Source of the DNA: Planktothrix serta PCC 8927
Lineage (GTDB): Bacteria; Cyanobacteriota; Cyanobacteriia; Cyanobacteriales; Microcoleaceae
DNA: 64,000 nt
NCBI RefSeq assembly: GCF_900010725.2
Contig: NZ_LR734832.1
Coordinates: 23,459 to 87,458, forward strand
Direction of reading: 5' to 3'
Position numbers and translations under genes: made by a program. The notes beneath the pieces were generated by a model. That model did not search any database. It was not told where the DNA came from and worked only from the letters and a program-made list of their open reading frames with translations. Positions 17,115 to 26,615 of the stretch are shown piece by piece; position 1 is the first letter of the stretch, and every line of letters begins with the position of its first letter.

Positions 17115-17371
17115 CCAACCTGGCAATAGTTCAGAAGGGTTAAGCTTTAATTTAACCACAAAGACACAAAGAAGTTGTTGTAAAGACTAACCTGCTGATT
17201 GCTATAACTTTGATATTCTGGCCTATTGCTCCTAGAGCATGAGATTGTAACTGTTCAATATTGGGGTAGAAGGATTTAGCTAAATAGCCGAATCAAAAAG
17301 GTGTATTATGTGCGATATCTTGGTGGTTTTGCCCCAATTCTCGATAACAACTCTATTGTCTAAACCTATTT

Positions 17372-18700
17372 ATGCTACGCCGAATTATTCAATTTTTCAA
17401 ACGACTGATTCAACGACTGTTCGGGAAACAGCCTACTCCTCCATCCCCAGCATCGGAAACTGTGATTCCTCGGACGGATACCGAATATGAAGCTCTATTT
17501 CTGCAACTGTTGGACACGGTACAACAAGGGTCAAGTCGGGGGCAAATTAAAGGGTGGTTCATTGGTCATAAAGTTCAGGAAGGGGAGTTAGTTGCTTGGT
17601 TGGAACGGTTTGGAACTCGGCTTCAGGAAGCACCTTCTCAACATGAAGAACTGGCGCAACGGATGGTACGGTTGGGGAGTCTGGATATTGGGCCTGTGGG
17701 AACGGTTTCGGGACGCATTGGCAGAAGTCTTTTAGAACAAATCGCTCCGCAAACAGAGACTCCTATTTCAGAGAATCCTCAGTCTTATCCGATTATTGAC
17801 GCGGAATTTGTCGGGGATGGTGTCACCATTTCAACGGAAGAAGTTAATCAAGAAGTTGAGGAGAATTATACCCCGATTACAGAAGAATTAGTGCCTGTAA
17901 TTCAATCAGATGAACCCTTAGCTGTTGAGGAGAATTTTGCCCCGATTACAGAAGAATTAGTGCCTGTAATTCAATCGGAGGAATCCTTAACTGTTGAGGA
18001 GATTTCTACCCCGATTACAGAAGAATTAGCGCCTGTAATTCAATCGGAGGAATCCTTAACTGTTGAGGAGGATTTACCCGATATTGAGGGATTATTTGAA
18101 CAAGGCATTCAACAAGATGAAGCCGAAGATTTTGAAGCAGCTTTAGTTTCCTTTGAAACAGTTATTCAACGGCAAAACGATCATGCTTTTGTGTGGTTCT
18201 ATCGAGGCAATACCCTGAAAAGTTTGGGCAGAATCGAAGAAGCTTTAGACTCTTTTGAACAAGCGATTAGACTACGACCCGAATATGCTGACGCTTGGAA
18301 TAATCGAGGGAGTGTTTTAGAACTTTTAGGTGACACTGGAGAAGCATTAAAATCTTATGAACTAGCACTTCAGTTAGAACCTAATGATCCTTATGTCTGG
18401 AATAATCGGGGAAATGCTTTATCAGATTTAGGACGATTAGAAGAAGCAGTAGAATCTTATGGAGAGGCAATTAAATTAGAACCCCATTATTTTAATGCGT
18501 TGTACAATCAAGGAATTGCTTTATCTAATTTAAACCGAAGTGAAGAAGCTTTAATCTCGTTTAATCAAGCGATAGAACTACAACCTAATGATCCTGATGG
18601 TTGGTATAATCTAGGTCTAGTCTTAGAAGATTTAGGACAAACAGAAGAAGCAATTGCAGCCTTTGAACAAGCAAAACAACTACAACCTGATGAAGATTGA
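17372..18700 (+). CDS. Tetratricopeptide repeat protein with a tandemly repeated linker
   Basis: In this 442-residue protein, residues 1-20 are strongly basic (LRRIIQFFKRLIQRLFGK), which could bind membrane or nucleic acid. Residues 35-130 form an unnamed helical domain. A Glu-rich linker (about 160-235) follows, with three copies of a 23-residue unit VEExxxPITEELxPVIQSxExL. The C-terminal half has at least five TPR units with the usual 34-residue period and WNNRGxxLxxLGRxEEAxxSYExAxxLxP pattern. It is probably a protein-interaction scaffold; its partner is unknown. The linker repeat is a perfect-period 69-bp DNA repeat, so linker length may vary between strains. Confidence 0.82.
   Translation: MLRRIIQFFKRLIQRLFGKQPTPPSPASETVIPRTDTEYEALFLQLLDTVQQGSSRGQIKGWFIGHKVQEGELVAWLERFGTRLQEAPSQHEELAQRMVRLGSLDIGPVGTVSGRIGRSLLEQIAPQTETPISENPQSYPIIDAEFVGDGVTISTEEVNQEVEENYTPITEELVPVIQSDEPLAVEENFAPITEELVPVIQSEESLTVEEISTPITEELAPVIQSEESLTVEEDLPDIEGLFEQGIQQDEAEDFEAALVSFETVIQRQNDHAFVWFYRGNTLKSLGRIEEALDSFEQAIRLRPEYADAWNNRGSVLELLGDTGEALKSYELALQLEPNDPYVWNNRGNALSDLGRLEEAVESYGEAIKLEPHYFNALYNQGIALSNLNRSEEALISFNQAIELQPNDPDGWYNLGLVLEDLGQTEEAIAAFEQAKQLQPDED
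17855..18075. repeat. 69-bp tandem repeat in the TPR gene
   Basis: Units begin with GTTGAGGAG at 17855, 17924 and 17993, with a partial unit at 18062, giving an exact 69-base period. Units differ by a few substitutions. The repeat encodes a 23-residue acidic linker and keeps frame. Confidence 0.85.
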
Positions 18701-18756
18701 GGCTAACAATATTCATTCTAAAATGGGTTTAACTTGTCGTTATTTGAGAGAATATT

Positions 18757-19728
18757 ATGATATTATCCACTCCATTTTTCCCGCCATCTTGTCATTCCAC
18801 ACGAGTTTCAATTATTGGTGCTGGTAAAGTAGGAAGTACCCTAGCCCAGCGTATTGTTGAACAAAATATTGCCAATGTTGTTTTATTAGATATCTTAGAA
18901 GGGGTTCCCCAAGGGATTGCGTTAGATTTAATGCAAGCCGGTGCTGTTGAACGTCATGATCGACAAGTGATGGGTACTAATGATTATGCAGATACAGCAG
19001 GTTCAGATATTGTTGTGATTACCGCCGGACGTCCTCGAATTCCGGGGATGAGTCGAGACGATTTAATTCATATTAATGTCAAAATTGTTGCCGAGGCTGC
19101 CAAAAAATCTATTCAATATTCTCCCGATGCGGTGTTAATTATTGTCACTAATCCATTAGATATTATGTCTTATATTGCTTGGCACGTCACACAAATTGAA
19201 CCGCATCGAATTATGGGGATGGCAGGGGTTTTAGATTCGGCTCGATTTGAGGCTTTTCTGGGAATAGAATTAGGAATGTCGGTGGCGAATATTGATGCAA
19301 CGGTATTAGGAAGTCATGGGGATTTAATGGTTCCTTTACCCCGTTACACAACGGTTAATGGTATTCCGATTACAGAATTAATTGAACAAGAAACCATTGA
19401 TAAAATTGTAGAACGCACCCGTCAAGGGGGGGGAGAAATTGTTGAGTTATTAAAAACAGGAGGAGCTTATTTCGCGCCAGCTTCTTCGATTAGAATTATG
19501 GTTGAATCTATTTTACGTCAACAATCGAGATTATTACCCACCTGTTGTTATTTACAAGGACAATATGGTTTGAATGATGTTTTTTTAGGGGTTCCTGCCT
19601 GGTTAGGATGTCGGGGAGTAGAACGAGTTTTAGAACTCGATTTAACAGAATCTGAACAGGAATCGTTGATGAAATGTGCCACATCAGTTCGAGAGGGAAT
19701 TAATCAAGCTATAGAAATGTTGGGATGA
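18757..19728 (+). CDS. mdh: Malate dehydrogenase (LDH-like type)
   Basis: The 323-residue protein begins its Rossmann fold with VSIIGAGKVGSTLA (GAGKVG at residues 21-26). The flexible active-site loop GRPRIPGMSRDDL carries arginines in the places that specify dicarboxylate substrates, indicating malate rather than lactate dehydrogenase. TNPLDIMSY, MGMAGVLDSARF and VLGSHGDLMVPL (catalytic His) follow. It interconverts malate and oxaloacetate with NAD. The first 15 residues (MILSTPFFPPSCHST) are an unusual N-terminal extension. The gene follows the TPR gene by 56 bases and may share its transcript. Confidence 0.93.
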   Translation: MILSTPFFPPSCHSTRVSIIGAGKVGSTLAQRIVEQNIANVVLLDILEGVPQGIALDLMQAGAVERHDRQVMGTNDYADTAGSDIVVITAGRPRIPGMSRDDLIHINVKIVAEAAKKSIQYSPDAVLIIVTNPLDIMSYIAWHVTQIEPHRIMGMAGVLDSARFEAFLGIELGMSVANIDATVLGSHGDLMVPLPRYTTVNGIPITELIEQETIDKIVERTRQGGGEIVELLKTGGAYFAPASSIRIMVESILRQQSRLLPTCCYLQGQYGLNDVFLGVPAWLGCRGVERVLELDLTESEQESLMKCATSVREGINQAIEMLG

Positions 19729-20356
19729 GATCAGGGCTGTTTCAAAGTCAGATCTAAAATGCGATCGCATTTGAGTAATAATCAACAATTAAACCGTAGG
19801 GGCGGGTTCCGAGATGAGCTTTAATAATCAGTAATTATCTCCCTAAACCCGCCCTTTCTTCTCAGGCGATCGCATTGAAGAGAAGAGAGGGGCGGGTTTA
19901 TTTAGATTATTGGTTAGAATTGAAGATAATTACAGAACCCGCCCCTACATTTTGTTGTTGAAAAAATGCGATCGCATTTGAGCAATCATCAACAATTAAA
20001 CCGTAGGGGCGGGTTCCGAGACCAGCTTTAATGATCAGTAATTATCTCCCTAAACCCGCCCTTTCTTCTCAGGCGATCGCATTGAAGAGAAGAGGGGCGG
20101 GTTTAGTCAGATTATTGATTAGAATTGAAGATAATTACAGAACCCGCCCCTACATTTTGTTGTGGAAAAAATGCGATCGCATTTGAGTTTGACTTTTAGT
20201 TCAATATTTGATTAATTAGTCAAGTGTATATACGAACGCCCCCCTACAATATTATCTCTCCGGCGGCGGGTTTTGTCAACCCCCTTTCCCAGAAAAACGA
20301 AATTTTTTGAGGGGGAAGAATTTTTGTAACCACAAAGACACAAAGACACAAAGAAG
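19729..20356. repeat. Two tandem ~206-bp repeats rich in HIP1 and GGGGCGGGTT arms
   Basis: The GCGATCGCAT sites at 19761, 19968 and 20173 mark two full units of about 206 bases and the start of a third. Each unit contains a GTAGGGGCGGGTTC arm, AAACCCGCCCTTTCTTCTC, an internal GCGATCGC, a GGGGCGGGTTTA arm and a GAACCCGCCCCTAC arm, so each unit is a nested set of inverted repeats. No coding function is supported. From 20330 the region ends with ACACAAAG-type repeats also seen at 17155 and 46470. Confidence 0.8.
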
Positions 20357-21931
20357 TTATAAGGTTTGGGGTAAACCGACTTCTCTGGGTTTGACAAATT
20401 TACCTTCAAAACTGACGGCTTTATTTTCAAATGTTCTAGCATCGGCTAAGGCTTTGCGTAACTCGGCGCATTCCATCGGTTGCTGTATTCCTCCTAATAA
20501 ATAGATGAGTAGCTTGGCGGCTAAGTCTTTTCCGGCGACTCTGACGCGGCGTTTATTGGGGTCATATAATACTCCATACCAGAGGGAGTCAGGATATTCC
20601 ATCCCACTAAACCCCCCAGACCCATCAAAACTTTGCAATTTCTCAAAAATCTCTGTTATCGACCGTTGTTGATAAAATACCAACACCCCCAAGGCTGCGG
20701 CTAGGGCGACTTGACCCACTGGACGAAAGAGTAAATTTCCTTCGCCTCCGGGTTTTTCAAAACTAAACCGACGCAAGGCGGGAGTTTCCCAACTTTGTTC
20801 TAACTTTTGATAACTGGGTAAACTTGCCATCCCATCAAACAGTTGTTGTAGCGCTTCTATCCCGGTTTCTAATTCTTCGGGTGTGGGTCGCAGGGGAATT
20901 AACCCAGATTTTGCGGCTTTCCAGTGGGGAAATTTGGGACTTAAATACCGTTGACCCATATCGGTTAATGCTTGCAGGGTGGTTAAGACCGTTGACTTAG
21001 AGGCGACTGTGGCACTATCCCAATTAATTCTAGGGTTGCGTCCGGGTTTATCGCAAAATAAAGCATGGGAAACTACCACCTGACGAGTGACAATAGAAAA
21101 CCCATCATCTTCATCTAATAGTGCTAATTGTCCTTTACTGAGTTTGACGGCCATTAAGTTAACGTGAACAAAAATAGACCTTACCCGTTGTCTGGCTTGG
21201 GCGCGAGTTTCTCCTTTGACCACTGCGGGAATAAATTCAACTCCGATGGTTTCTTGGGATAACTGTTGTAGCTGTTGGGGAGTGATAGCGAATTTTTGGC
21301 TAAGTTCTTTAACGGTAATAGCATCCCCGATGGGTTTTTTCTGTTTAGTGTAGGGTTGTAAACGTCCTGTCCGCAGGAGTTGCATTAACCCTTGTATCCC
21401 CATTAAGCGATGTTGTCCATCTAACGCAAACACGGATATATCGCCGGACATCTGCAATAGTCCGAGTTTTCCTTGGCTGTCGAGGGGGAGAAATTCAATG
21501 GCGGACTCGGTGGCGTGTCCGTCTTTATCCCATTGAGAGGCTTTGGGGTCATCGACCCAGGCGGGACTGAGGACAACTAACACCGCAGGGAATTTATGGT
21601 CTTTATGGTTGGTGAGATATTGGGTTAAGGTGGCTTGACGTGACCAGTCGAGGGGTCGTTGGAAAATTTCATCAACGGTTTCAGCGTCGCGCTCGACGTT
21701 ACCTGTTGCGTCTAAATGAGGTTGAAATAAGGGCAATTGGGACGCAAAACCGACTTTGGCGGCTATCCATTCAAGGGTAACAGAACTGATAAAGGTTTCG
21801 GTTCCGGCCATTTGGCTTTTTTGGGCAAAAAGGCGATCTCTTTGGTTCAGGTAGATGTCCAAAAATTGGGAGATGTCAGCCCCAGGATTACAAATTGTTG
21901 CGATCAGATCTGAATGAGTTGCAGGTTCCAT
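20357..21931 (-). CDS. dndB: DNA phosphorothioation regulator DndB (DGQHR domain)
   Basis: This 524-residue protein carries the signature DGQHR motif at residues 171-175, preceded by LQMSGDISVFAL and followed by LMGIQGLMQLL. A C-terminal helical part contains PVGQVALAAALGVLVFY. DndB proteins control expression of phosphorothioation genes and influence the extent and placement of sulfur modification; they are not the sulfur-inserting enzymes. The gene is divergent from an HNH gene, dndC and dndD across 114 bases with two inverted repeats. Divergent placement suits a transcriptional regulator. A shorter DGQHR paralogue of unknown role is the alternative. Confidence 0.88.
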   Translation of the reverse strand: MEPATHSDLIATICNPGADISQFLDIYLNQRDRLFAQKSQMAGTETFISSVTLEWIAAKVGFASQLPLFQPHLDATGNVERDAETVDEIFQRPLDWSRQATLTQYLTNHKDHKFPAVLVVLSPAWVDDPKASQWDKDGHATESAIEFLPLDSQGKLGLLQMSGDISVFALDGQHRLMGIQGLMQLLRTGRLQPYTKQKKPIGDAITVKELSQKFAITPQQLQQLSQETIGVEFIPAVVKGETRAQARQRVRSIFVHVNLMAVKLSKGQLALLDEDDGFSIVTRQVVVSHALFCDKPGRNPRINWDSATVASKSTVLTTLQALTDMGQRYLSPKFPHWKAAKSGLIPLRPTPEELETGIEALQQLFDGMASLPSYQKLEQSWETPALRRFSFEKPGGEGNLLFRPVGQVALAAALGVLVFYQQRSITEIFEKLQSFDGSGGFSGMEYPDSLWYGVLYDPNKRRVRVAGKDLAAKLLIYLLGGIQQPMECAELRKALADARTFENKAVSFEGKFVKPREVGLPQTL

Positions 21932-21976
21932 GAGTCCAAGATAAGCTTATAAGGCGATGGGTTTTTAAAAAAAAAT

Positions 21977-22033
21977 TACCCATAAGGGTATCTTACCGAA
22001 ATGAAAACGACAGGAGTATGTATAAATTTCGGT
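21977..22033. promoter_or_regulatory. Inverted repeats in the dndB / HNH divergent promoter
   Basis: TACCC-ATAA-GGGTA is a perfect 14-base palindrome (21977-21990). ACCGAAAT (21995-22002) and ATTTCGGT (22026-22033) are perfect complementary arms 23 bases apart. A strong ribosome binding site TAGGAGG follows, ahead of the HNH gene ATG at 22046. DndB-type proteins are reported to bind palindromes in dnd promoters, so these are candidate operators. That is inference. Confidence 0.45.
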
Positions 22034-22045
22034 TAGGAGGAAAAT

Positions 22046-23014
22046 ATGGACAGTACACAACAACCTAACAACAGGCAAACTCTTGGAGACTATTGTAAAC
22101 GCTTTTCGGAATTAAGGGTTAGTAAAATTCGTCAACGAGGTGATGCTCCTTATAAACCTATCTTGTTGTTATCTGTTATTGATCTGATCGCACAAGGTAT
22201 TATTGAGCAAAACGAAATTACGGTATCAGATGAATTAATTGATACCTTCAAAAAGCATTGGCAATTTTTGGGAAATGAAGGATATTCAGGGGGGTTACAC
22301 TATCCTTTTTTTCACTTGAAACGGGAAAATTTTTGGCACTTGAAGTTAAAGCCTGATTTTGATGGGTTTCAACCTAAGAGTATTAATAAATTGAAACAAG
22401 CGGTAGAATATGCTAAGTTAGATGAGCAATTATTTGAATTTATCAGAAATGGAGAAACCAGAAAAGAATTAGTAGATACTTTAATATCAGTTTGGTTTTC
22501 TGATACCCAAAAAGAATTAGAAGATATTTTAGGAGTAAATCAAAATTTACAAACTGAAGCGGAACAAGAGCTAACACAGTTAGATCAATTAATTGAGAAA
22601 AAAATCAGAATTTATAAATCTGTTATGAGAGATGCTTTTTTTAGGAAATCCATTATTCATATTTATGATTATAAATGTGCATTTTGTGGTTTAAGGGTAA
22701 CTCGTTCTATTAATCAAACTATTGTTGATGGAGCGCATATCAAACCGATATCTTTATTTTATGATAATAAAATTGATAATGGAATTTCATTTTGTAAAAA
22801 TCATCATTGGGCATTTGATCGAGGTTGGTTTACTATAGATAATGATTATAAAATTATTGTTGCAGAAGATTTACAAGAAATATCACCTCATGCTAGACCC
22901 ATGAGAGATTTTAATGGAGATTCTATATTTCTCCCCAACATTGAAAAATTTTATCCAAGGCTTGATGCTATTCAGTGGCATAGAAGCAATATTTTCAAAT
23001 CAGAATTAGGGTGA
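22046..23014 (+). CDS. HNH endonuclease with probable phosphorothioate-binding (SBD-like) N-terminal domain
   Basis: In this 322-residue protein, residues 15-105 read like the sulfur-binding domain of ScoMcrA-type enzymes: APYKPILLLSVIDL at 34-47, then LHYPFFHLKRENFWHLKL at 84-101, where Tyr-Pro and FW resemble the sulfur pocket. Residues 205-285 are an HNH ββα-metal nuclease, with zinc-type CAFC at 211-214, AHIKP (His231), DNGISF (Asn245) and CKNHHWAFD (His254). The gene opens the dndC/dndD operon, with dndC starting 7 bases after its stop. Free-standing SBD-HNH enzymes cut phosphorothioated DNA. Inside a dnd operon this one more likely serves as the restriction or sensing arm. HNH is clear; the SBD call is by motif resemblance. 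Confidence 0.8.
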   Translation: MDSTQQPNNRQTLGDYCKRFSELRVSKIRQRGDAPYKPILLLSVIDLIAQGIIEQNEITVSDELIDTFKKHWQFLGNEGYSGGLHYPFFHLKRENFWHLKLKPDFDGFQPKSINKLKQAVEYAKLDEQLFEFIRNGETRKELVDTLISVWFSDTQKELEDILGVNQNLQTEAEQELTQLDQLIEKKIRIYKSVMRDAFFRKSIIHIYDYKCAFCGLRVTRSINQTIVDGAHIKPISLFYDNKIDNGISFCKNHHWAFDRGWFTIDNDYKIIVAEDLQEISPHARPMRDFNGDSIFLPNIEKFYPRLDAIQWHRSNIFKSELG

Positions 23015-23021
23015 TATCAAA

Positions 23022-24602
23022 ATGGCAATTGATCAACAAATATCTTTATTCCCCTCTCGGAATGTTGAAGGATTTATCAATGATCTTGAAATTCTTAACC
23101 AAGAAGTTCAAGATTTATATTGTTTAGATGAAATTCCTTGGGTTATTGGTTATTCTGGAGGAAAAGATAGTACAGCAAGTTTACAGCTTATTTGGAATGC
23201 GATCGCAACACTGCCACCCGAAAAACTTAATAAGAAAATTTATGTTATTAGTACAGATACTTTAGTAGAAAATCCTATTGTTTCTGCTTGGGTTAATAAT
23301 TCTTTAAATAGAATGAAATTAGTTGCACAGAAAAATAATTTGCCTATTGAACCTCATTTATTAATGCCTGAAGTGACGCAAACTTATTGGGCTGGTTTAA
23401 TAGGGAAAGGTTATCCTGCACCTCGTCATCGGTTTAGATGGTGTACTGGACGCTTAAAAATTGATCCCTCTAACCGTTTTATTCGTGATGTTGTGCGGTC
23501 AAATGGGGAAGCTATTGTAATTTTAGGAACGCGGAAAACAGAAAGTTCTAACCGTGCAATGATCATGGCTAAACGTGAAATAAAACGAGTTCGTGATCAT
23601 CTTTGTCCTCATCCTCATTTACCCAGTTCTCTACTTTATACCCCTATTGAAAGTTGGCGAACTGATGAAGTTTGGATGTATTTAATGCAATGGGAAAACC
23701 CTTGGGGTCTGGATAATAAAGAATTATTTGCAATGTATCGAGGTGCAACGGCTGATAATGACTGCCCGCTTGTTGTAGATACTTCTACCCCTAGCTGTGG
23801 AAGTTCTCGGTTTGGATGTTGGGTTTGTACTTTGGTAGATAGTGATAAATCATTAACTGCAATGATCCAAAATGATCAAGAAAAAGAATGGTTACAACCT
23901 CTTGTTGATCTGCGTTTAGAATTAGATATCCAAAATGATCGAGATAAACGAGATTTTAGGCGACTTGTTGGAACTGTTCAACTGTTTGAACGTAATATTG
24001 ATGGGGAAATATCTGTTGAACCTATTCCGGGGCCATATACTAAAAAATGGCGAGAACATTGGTTAAGACGGGTATTAGAAGCACAACAACAAATTAGACA
24101 AACAGCGCCGGAAGAATATCGAGATATAACCTTAATTACAATAGGAGAACTTAGCGAAATTCGGCGAATATGGTTAGAAGAAAAACACGAATTTGATGAT
24201 AGTGTACCTAAAATTTATCAGGAAGTTATGGGAGAAGCGTTTGAAGACCCCCGTTTGGGTGCAGGAAATACTGTTTTAGGTGGAGATGAATGGCAACTTT
24301 TAGAAGAACTGAGTCAGGGGGATACGATGTATATGGAACTGATGGCTAAACTCATTGATACCGAACGTCAATATAAAACAATGGCGAGACGAAATGGCAT
24401 TTATGATGATTTAGAAAAGTGTTTAGAAACCAGTTCTCGACCTCAACAGGCTGCTATTGATAACGCTCATTATGAACGTAATTTGAAAGAAGCCGCAAAA
24501 ACCGGAAGTGTTGAACAAGTCAAGCAAGCTGTTGAGGGAAAAAACCCTGACCCTCCGCAACAGTTAAGTTGGGCAACTTTGAAATTTCAAAACCCCTCTT
24601 AA
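23022..24602 (+). CDS. dndC: DNA phosphorothioation protein DndC
   Basis: This 526-residue PAPS-reductase-like enzyme has the PP-loop SGGKDS at residues 45-50 for ATP activation. Cysteines suited to an iron-sulfur cluster and sulfur transfer follow: RFRWCTGRLK (Cys141), DNDCP (Cys248), and CGSSRFGCWVC (Cys259, 266, 269). DndC has ATP pyrophosphatase activity and an Fe-S cluster in characterised systems, and inserts sulfur into the DNA backbone together with DndD/DndE. The C-terminal 200 residues are helical and charged. It is 7 bases downstream of the HNH gene and 27 bases upstream of dndD, so all three are one operon. Confidence 0.93.
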   Translation: MAIDQQISLFPSRNVEGFINDLEILNQEVQDLYCLDEIPWVIGYSGGKDSTASLQLIWNAIATLPPEKLNKKIYVISTDTLVENPIVSAWVNNSLNRMKLVAQKNNLPIEPHLLMPEVTQTYWAGLIGKGYPAPRHRFRWCTGRLKIDPSNRFIRDVVRSNGEAIVILGTRKTESSNRAMIMAKREIKRVRDHLCPHPHLPSSLLYTPIESWRTDEVWMYLMQWENPWGLDNKELFAMYRGATADNDCPLVVDTSTPSCGSSRFGCWVCTLVDSDKSLTAMIQNDQEKEWLQPLVDLRLELDIQNDRDKRDFRRLVGTVQLFERNIDGEISVEPIPGPYTKKWREHWLRRVLEAQQQIRQTAPEEYRDITLITIGELSEIRRIWLEEKHEFDDSVPKIYQEVMGEAFEDPRLGAGNTVLGGDEWQLLEELSQGDTMYMELMAKLIDTERQYKTMARRNGIYDDLEKCLETSSRPQQAAIDNAHYERNLKEAAKTGSVEQVKQAVEGKNPDPPQQLSWATLKFQNPS

Positions 24603-24629
24603 GAGGTTAACATATCCCTATTTTTATTT

Positions 24630-26615
24630 ATGATTTTCCTAGAATTAACAGTAGAAAACTTTGGCCCCTATCGAGGTAAACAAGTCATTGATTTACGTCC
24701 CCAAATTAATGATAATGTGATTAGTCCGATTGTGTTATTAGGTGGCATGAATGGAGGCGGCAAAACAAGCTTAATGGATGCGATGCGGCTGGCACTTTAT
24801 GGACAACGCGCTCAATGTTCTACCAGGGGAAGTTTAAGTTATCCTGACTTTTTGAAACAAGCTGTTAATAAACAGACTTTAGCTCATGAAGAAACCAGTG
24901 TTGAACTGTTATTTGAACATATTATTAAAAATATGCAGGTGCAGTTTAGGGTTAAACGTCGCTGGACAAGAAACCCGAAAAATGGTAAGGATATTTTAGG
25001 GATATTAATTGATGACTGGCCGGACTCCGCTTGGTTAGAAACTTGGGATGAACGCATTGAAGATTTTTTCCCTATTGGTATTTCTAATTTATTTTTATTT
25101 GATGGCGAACAGGTCAAGGAATTAGCTGATTTAGAGAGTCCGCCTAATGTTGTGGTACAAGCTATTCAATCTTTGTTAGGATTAGAATTAGCGGAACGGT
25201 TAGCGATAGATTTAGATATTTTAGCTAACCGCAAACGTAAGCAGTTAGCGGACTCTAAGGAGTTAGCAACTTTAGAAGAAATTGAGGAAAAGTTAAATCA
25301 CTATAAGTCAGAATGGGATCATGCAGAAATCGCCGTAGTCCAACTCAAGGAAAAGGCAGGAATTGCTCGAAAAAAATTATATGCAGCTAAGGATAAATTT
25401 AAACTCGAAGGCGGAAAAATCGCCGGAGAACGCAGTCAATTAGAAAAACAATTAGAAGATGAAAAGAAAAAAGCCCAACAACAACGGGATTATTTATGTG
25501 AATTAGCAGCCGATCATTTGCCTTTAGCTTTAATTACACCTTTATTAATTCAAGCGAAAAACCAAGGAGAAAAGGAGTTAAATCGAGAAAAAGCAAGAAT
25601 AGCTCAGGATTTTATTAAAGATAGAGATCAACGATTATTGGAATATTTAGAAGAACTTAAATTAGCTAAAAAACAATTAGAAACGGTTAAAAGTTATTTA
25701 GAAAATGATTATCAACAATTAACAGATGATCAACAGAATCAAGAAACTCTATTTTTAGGACTTGATGAAAAAGTTTTGAATCAATTAAAAACCGTTTTAG
25801 AGCATCAACTTCCGAGTCAAATTCAACAGTCCCAGGATGCTTTAAATGCCTTAAGTATTATTGAAGAAGCTATTTCTAGTACCGATCAACAATTGGCTGT
25901 GGCTGCACCGCCAGAAGTCTATGAACAACTGTTAGAAAAAGTTTCCCAAGCACAAGGGGAATTAACTAAAGTTGAAACTGCTATTGAGCAAGCAGAACAA
26001 CAGTTAAAAAAATGTCAAACTCAATATGAAAAAGCTAAAAAAGACTTAGAAAGATATAGTCAAAATACTATTGATCGAAAAAATGTTAATCATATTATTG
26101 ATAGTGTTGCTAAAGTTCAAACTACCCTAAAATTGTTTAAGGAAAAACTCACCCTCAAAAAACTGAATAAATTAGAAGTAGAAGTCACTGAATGTTTCCG
26201 CTATTTATTACATAAATCGGATTTAGTGCATCGAGTCATTATTGAAACCGAAGATTTTAGTTTATCTTTGTATGATCCTCAAGGACAACCTGTGGAGAAA
26301 CATCGGCTTTCGGCGGGAGAAAAACAACTGTTAGCGATCGCTTTTTTATGGGGGTTAGCGAGGGTTTCAGGATTAAATTTACCCATTGCTATTGATACTC
26401 CATTAGGTCGTTTAGACTCCTCCCACCGTCAAAACTTAATTGAACGGTATTTTCCCGCCGCCAGTCATCAAGTTATTTTACTCTCGACGGATACGGAAAT
26501 TGGAGAAAAGGAAGTTAATAGTTTACGAGAACAAGAAGCGATCGCTCGTGAATATTTACTTAAATATGACCCTAGCGATCGCCAAACTCACATTGAGCCG
26601 GGTTATTTCTTTTAG
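24630..26615 (+). CDS. dndD: DNA phosphorothioation ATPase DndD (SMC-like)
   Basis: This 661-residue SbcC/Rad50-like ATPase has an N-terminal ENFGPYRG lobe with Walker A GGMNGGGKTS at 38-47. A coiled-coil arm (roughly 210-520, rich in Glu/Lys/Gln heptads) follows, then the C-terminal ABC signature LSAGEKQ at 560-566 and Walker B LPIAIDTPLG near 585-593. DndD supplies nucleotide-driven DNA handling for sulfur insertion. It ends the operon. The next 290 bases hold only a heptamer repeat tract, and no dndE is seen after it. DndE, DndA and the DndFGH restriction proteins must be elsewhere or absent. Confidence 0.93.
   Translation: MIFLELTVENFGPYRGKQVIDLRPQINDNVISPIVLLGGMNGGGKTSLMDAMRLALYGQRAQCSTRGSLSYPDFLKQAVNKQTLAHEETSVELLFEHIIKNMQVQFRVKRRWTRNPKNGKDILGILIDDWPDSAWLETWDERIEDFFPIGISNLFLFDGEQVKELADLESPPNVVVQAIQSLLGLELAERLAIDLDILANRKRKQLADSKELATLEEIEEKLNHYKSEWDHAEIAVVQLKEKAGIARKKLYAAKDKFKLEGGKIAGERSQLEKQLEDEKKKAQQQRDYLCELAADHLPLALITPLLIQAKNQGEKELNREKARIAQDFIKDRDQRLLEYLEELKLAKKQLETVKSYLENDYQQLTDDQQNQETLFLGLDEKVLNQLKTVLEHQLPSQIQQSQDALNALSIIEEAISSTDQQLAVAAPPEVYEQLLEKVSQAQGELTKVETAIEQAEQQLKKCQTQYEKAKKDLERYSQNTIDRKNVNHIIDSVAKVQTTLKLFKEKLTLKKLNKLEVEVTECFRYLLHKSDLVHRVIIETEDFSLSLYDPQGQPVEKHRLSAGEKQLLAIAFLWGLARVSGLNLPIAIDTPLGRLDSSHRQNLIERYFPAASHQVILLSTDTEIGEKEVNSLREQEAIAREYLLKYDPSDRQTHIEPGYFF

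Noticed and set aside
20212-20442. 76-residue frame at the end of dndB
   Set aside because: It covers the ACACAAAG repeat and overlaps the dndB 3' end in another frame; no ribosome binding site.
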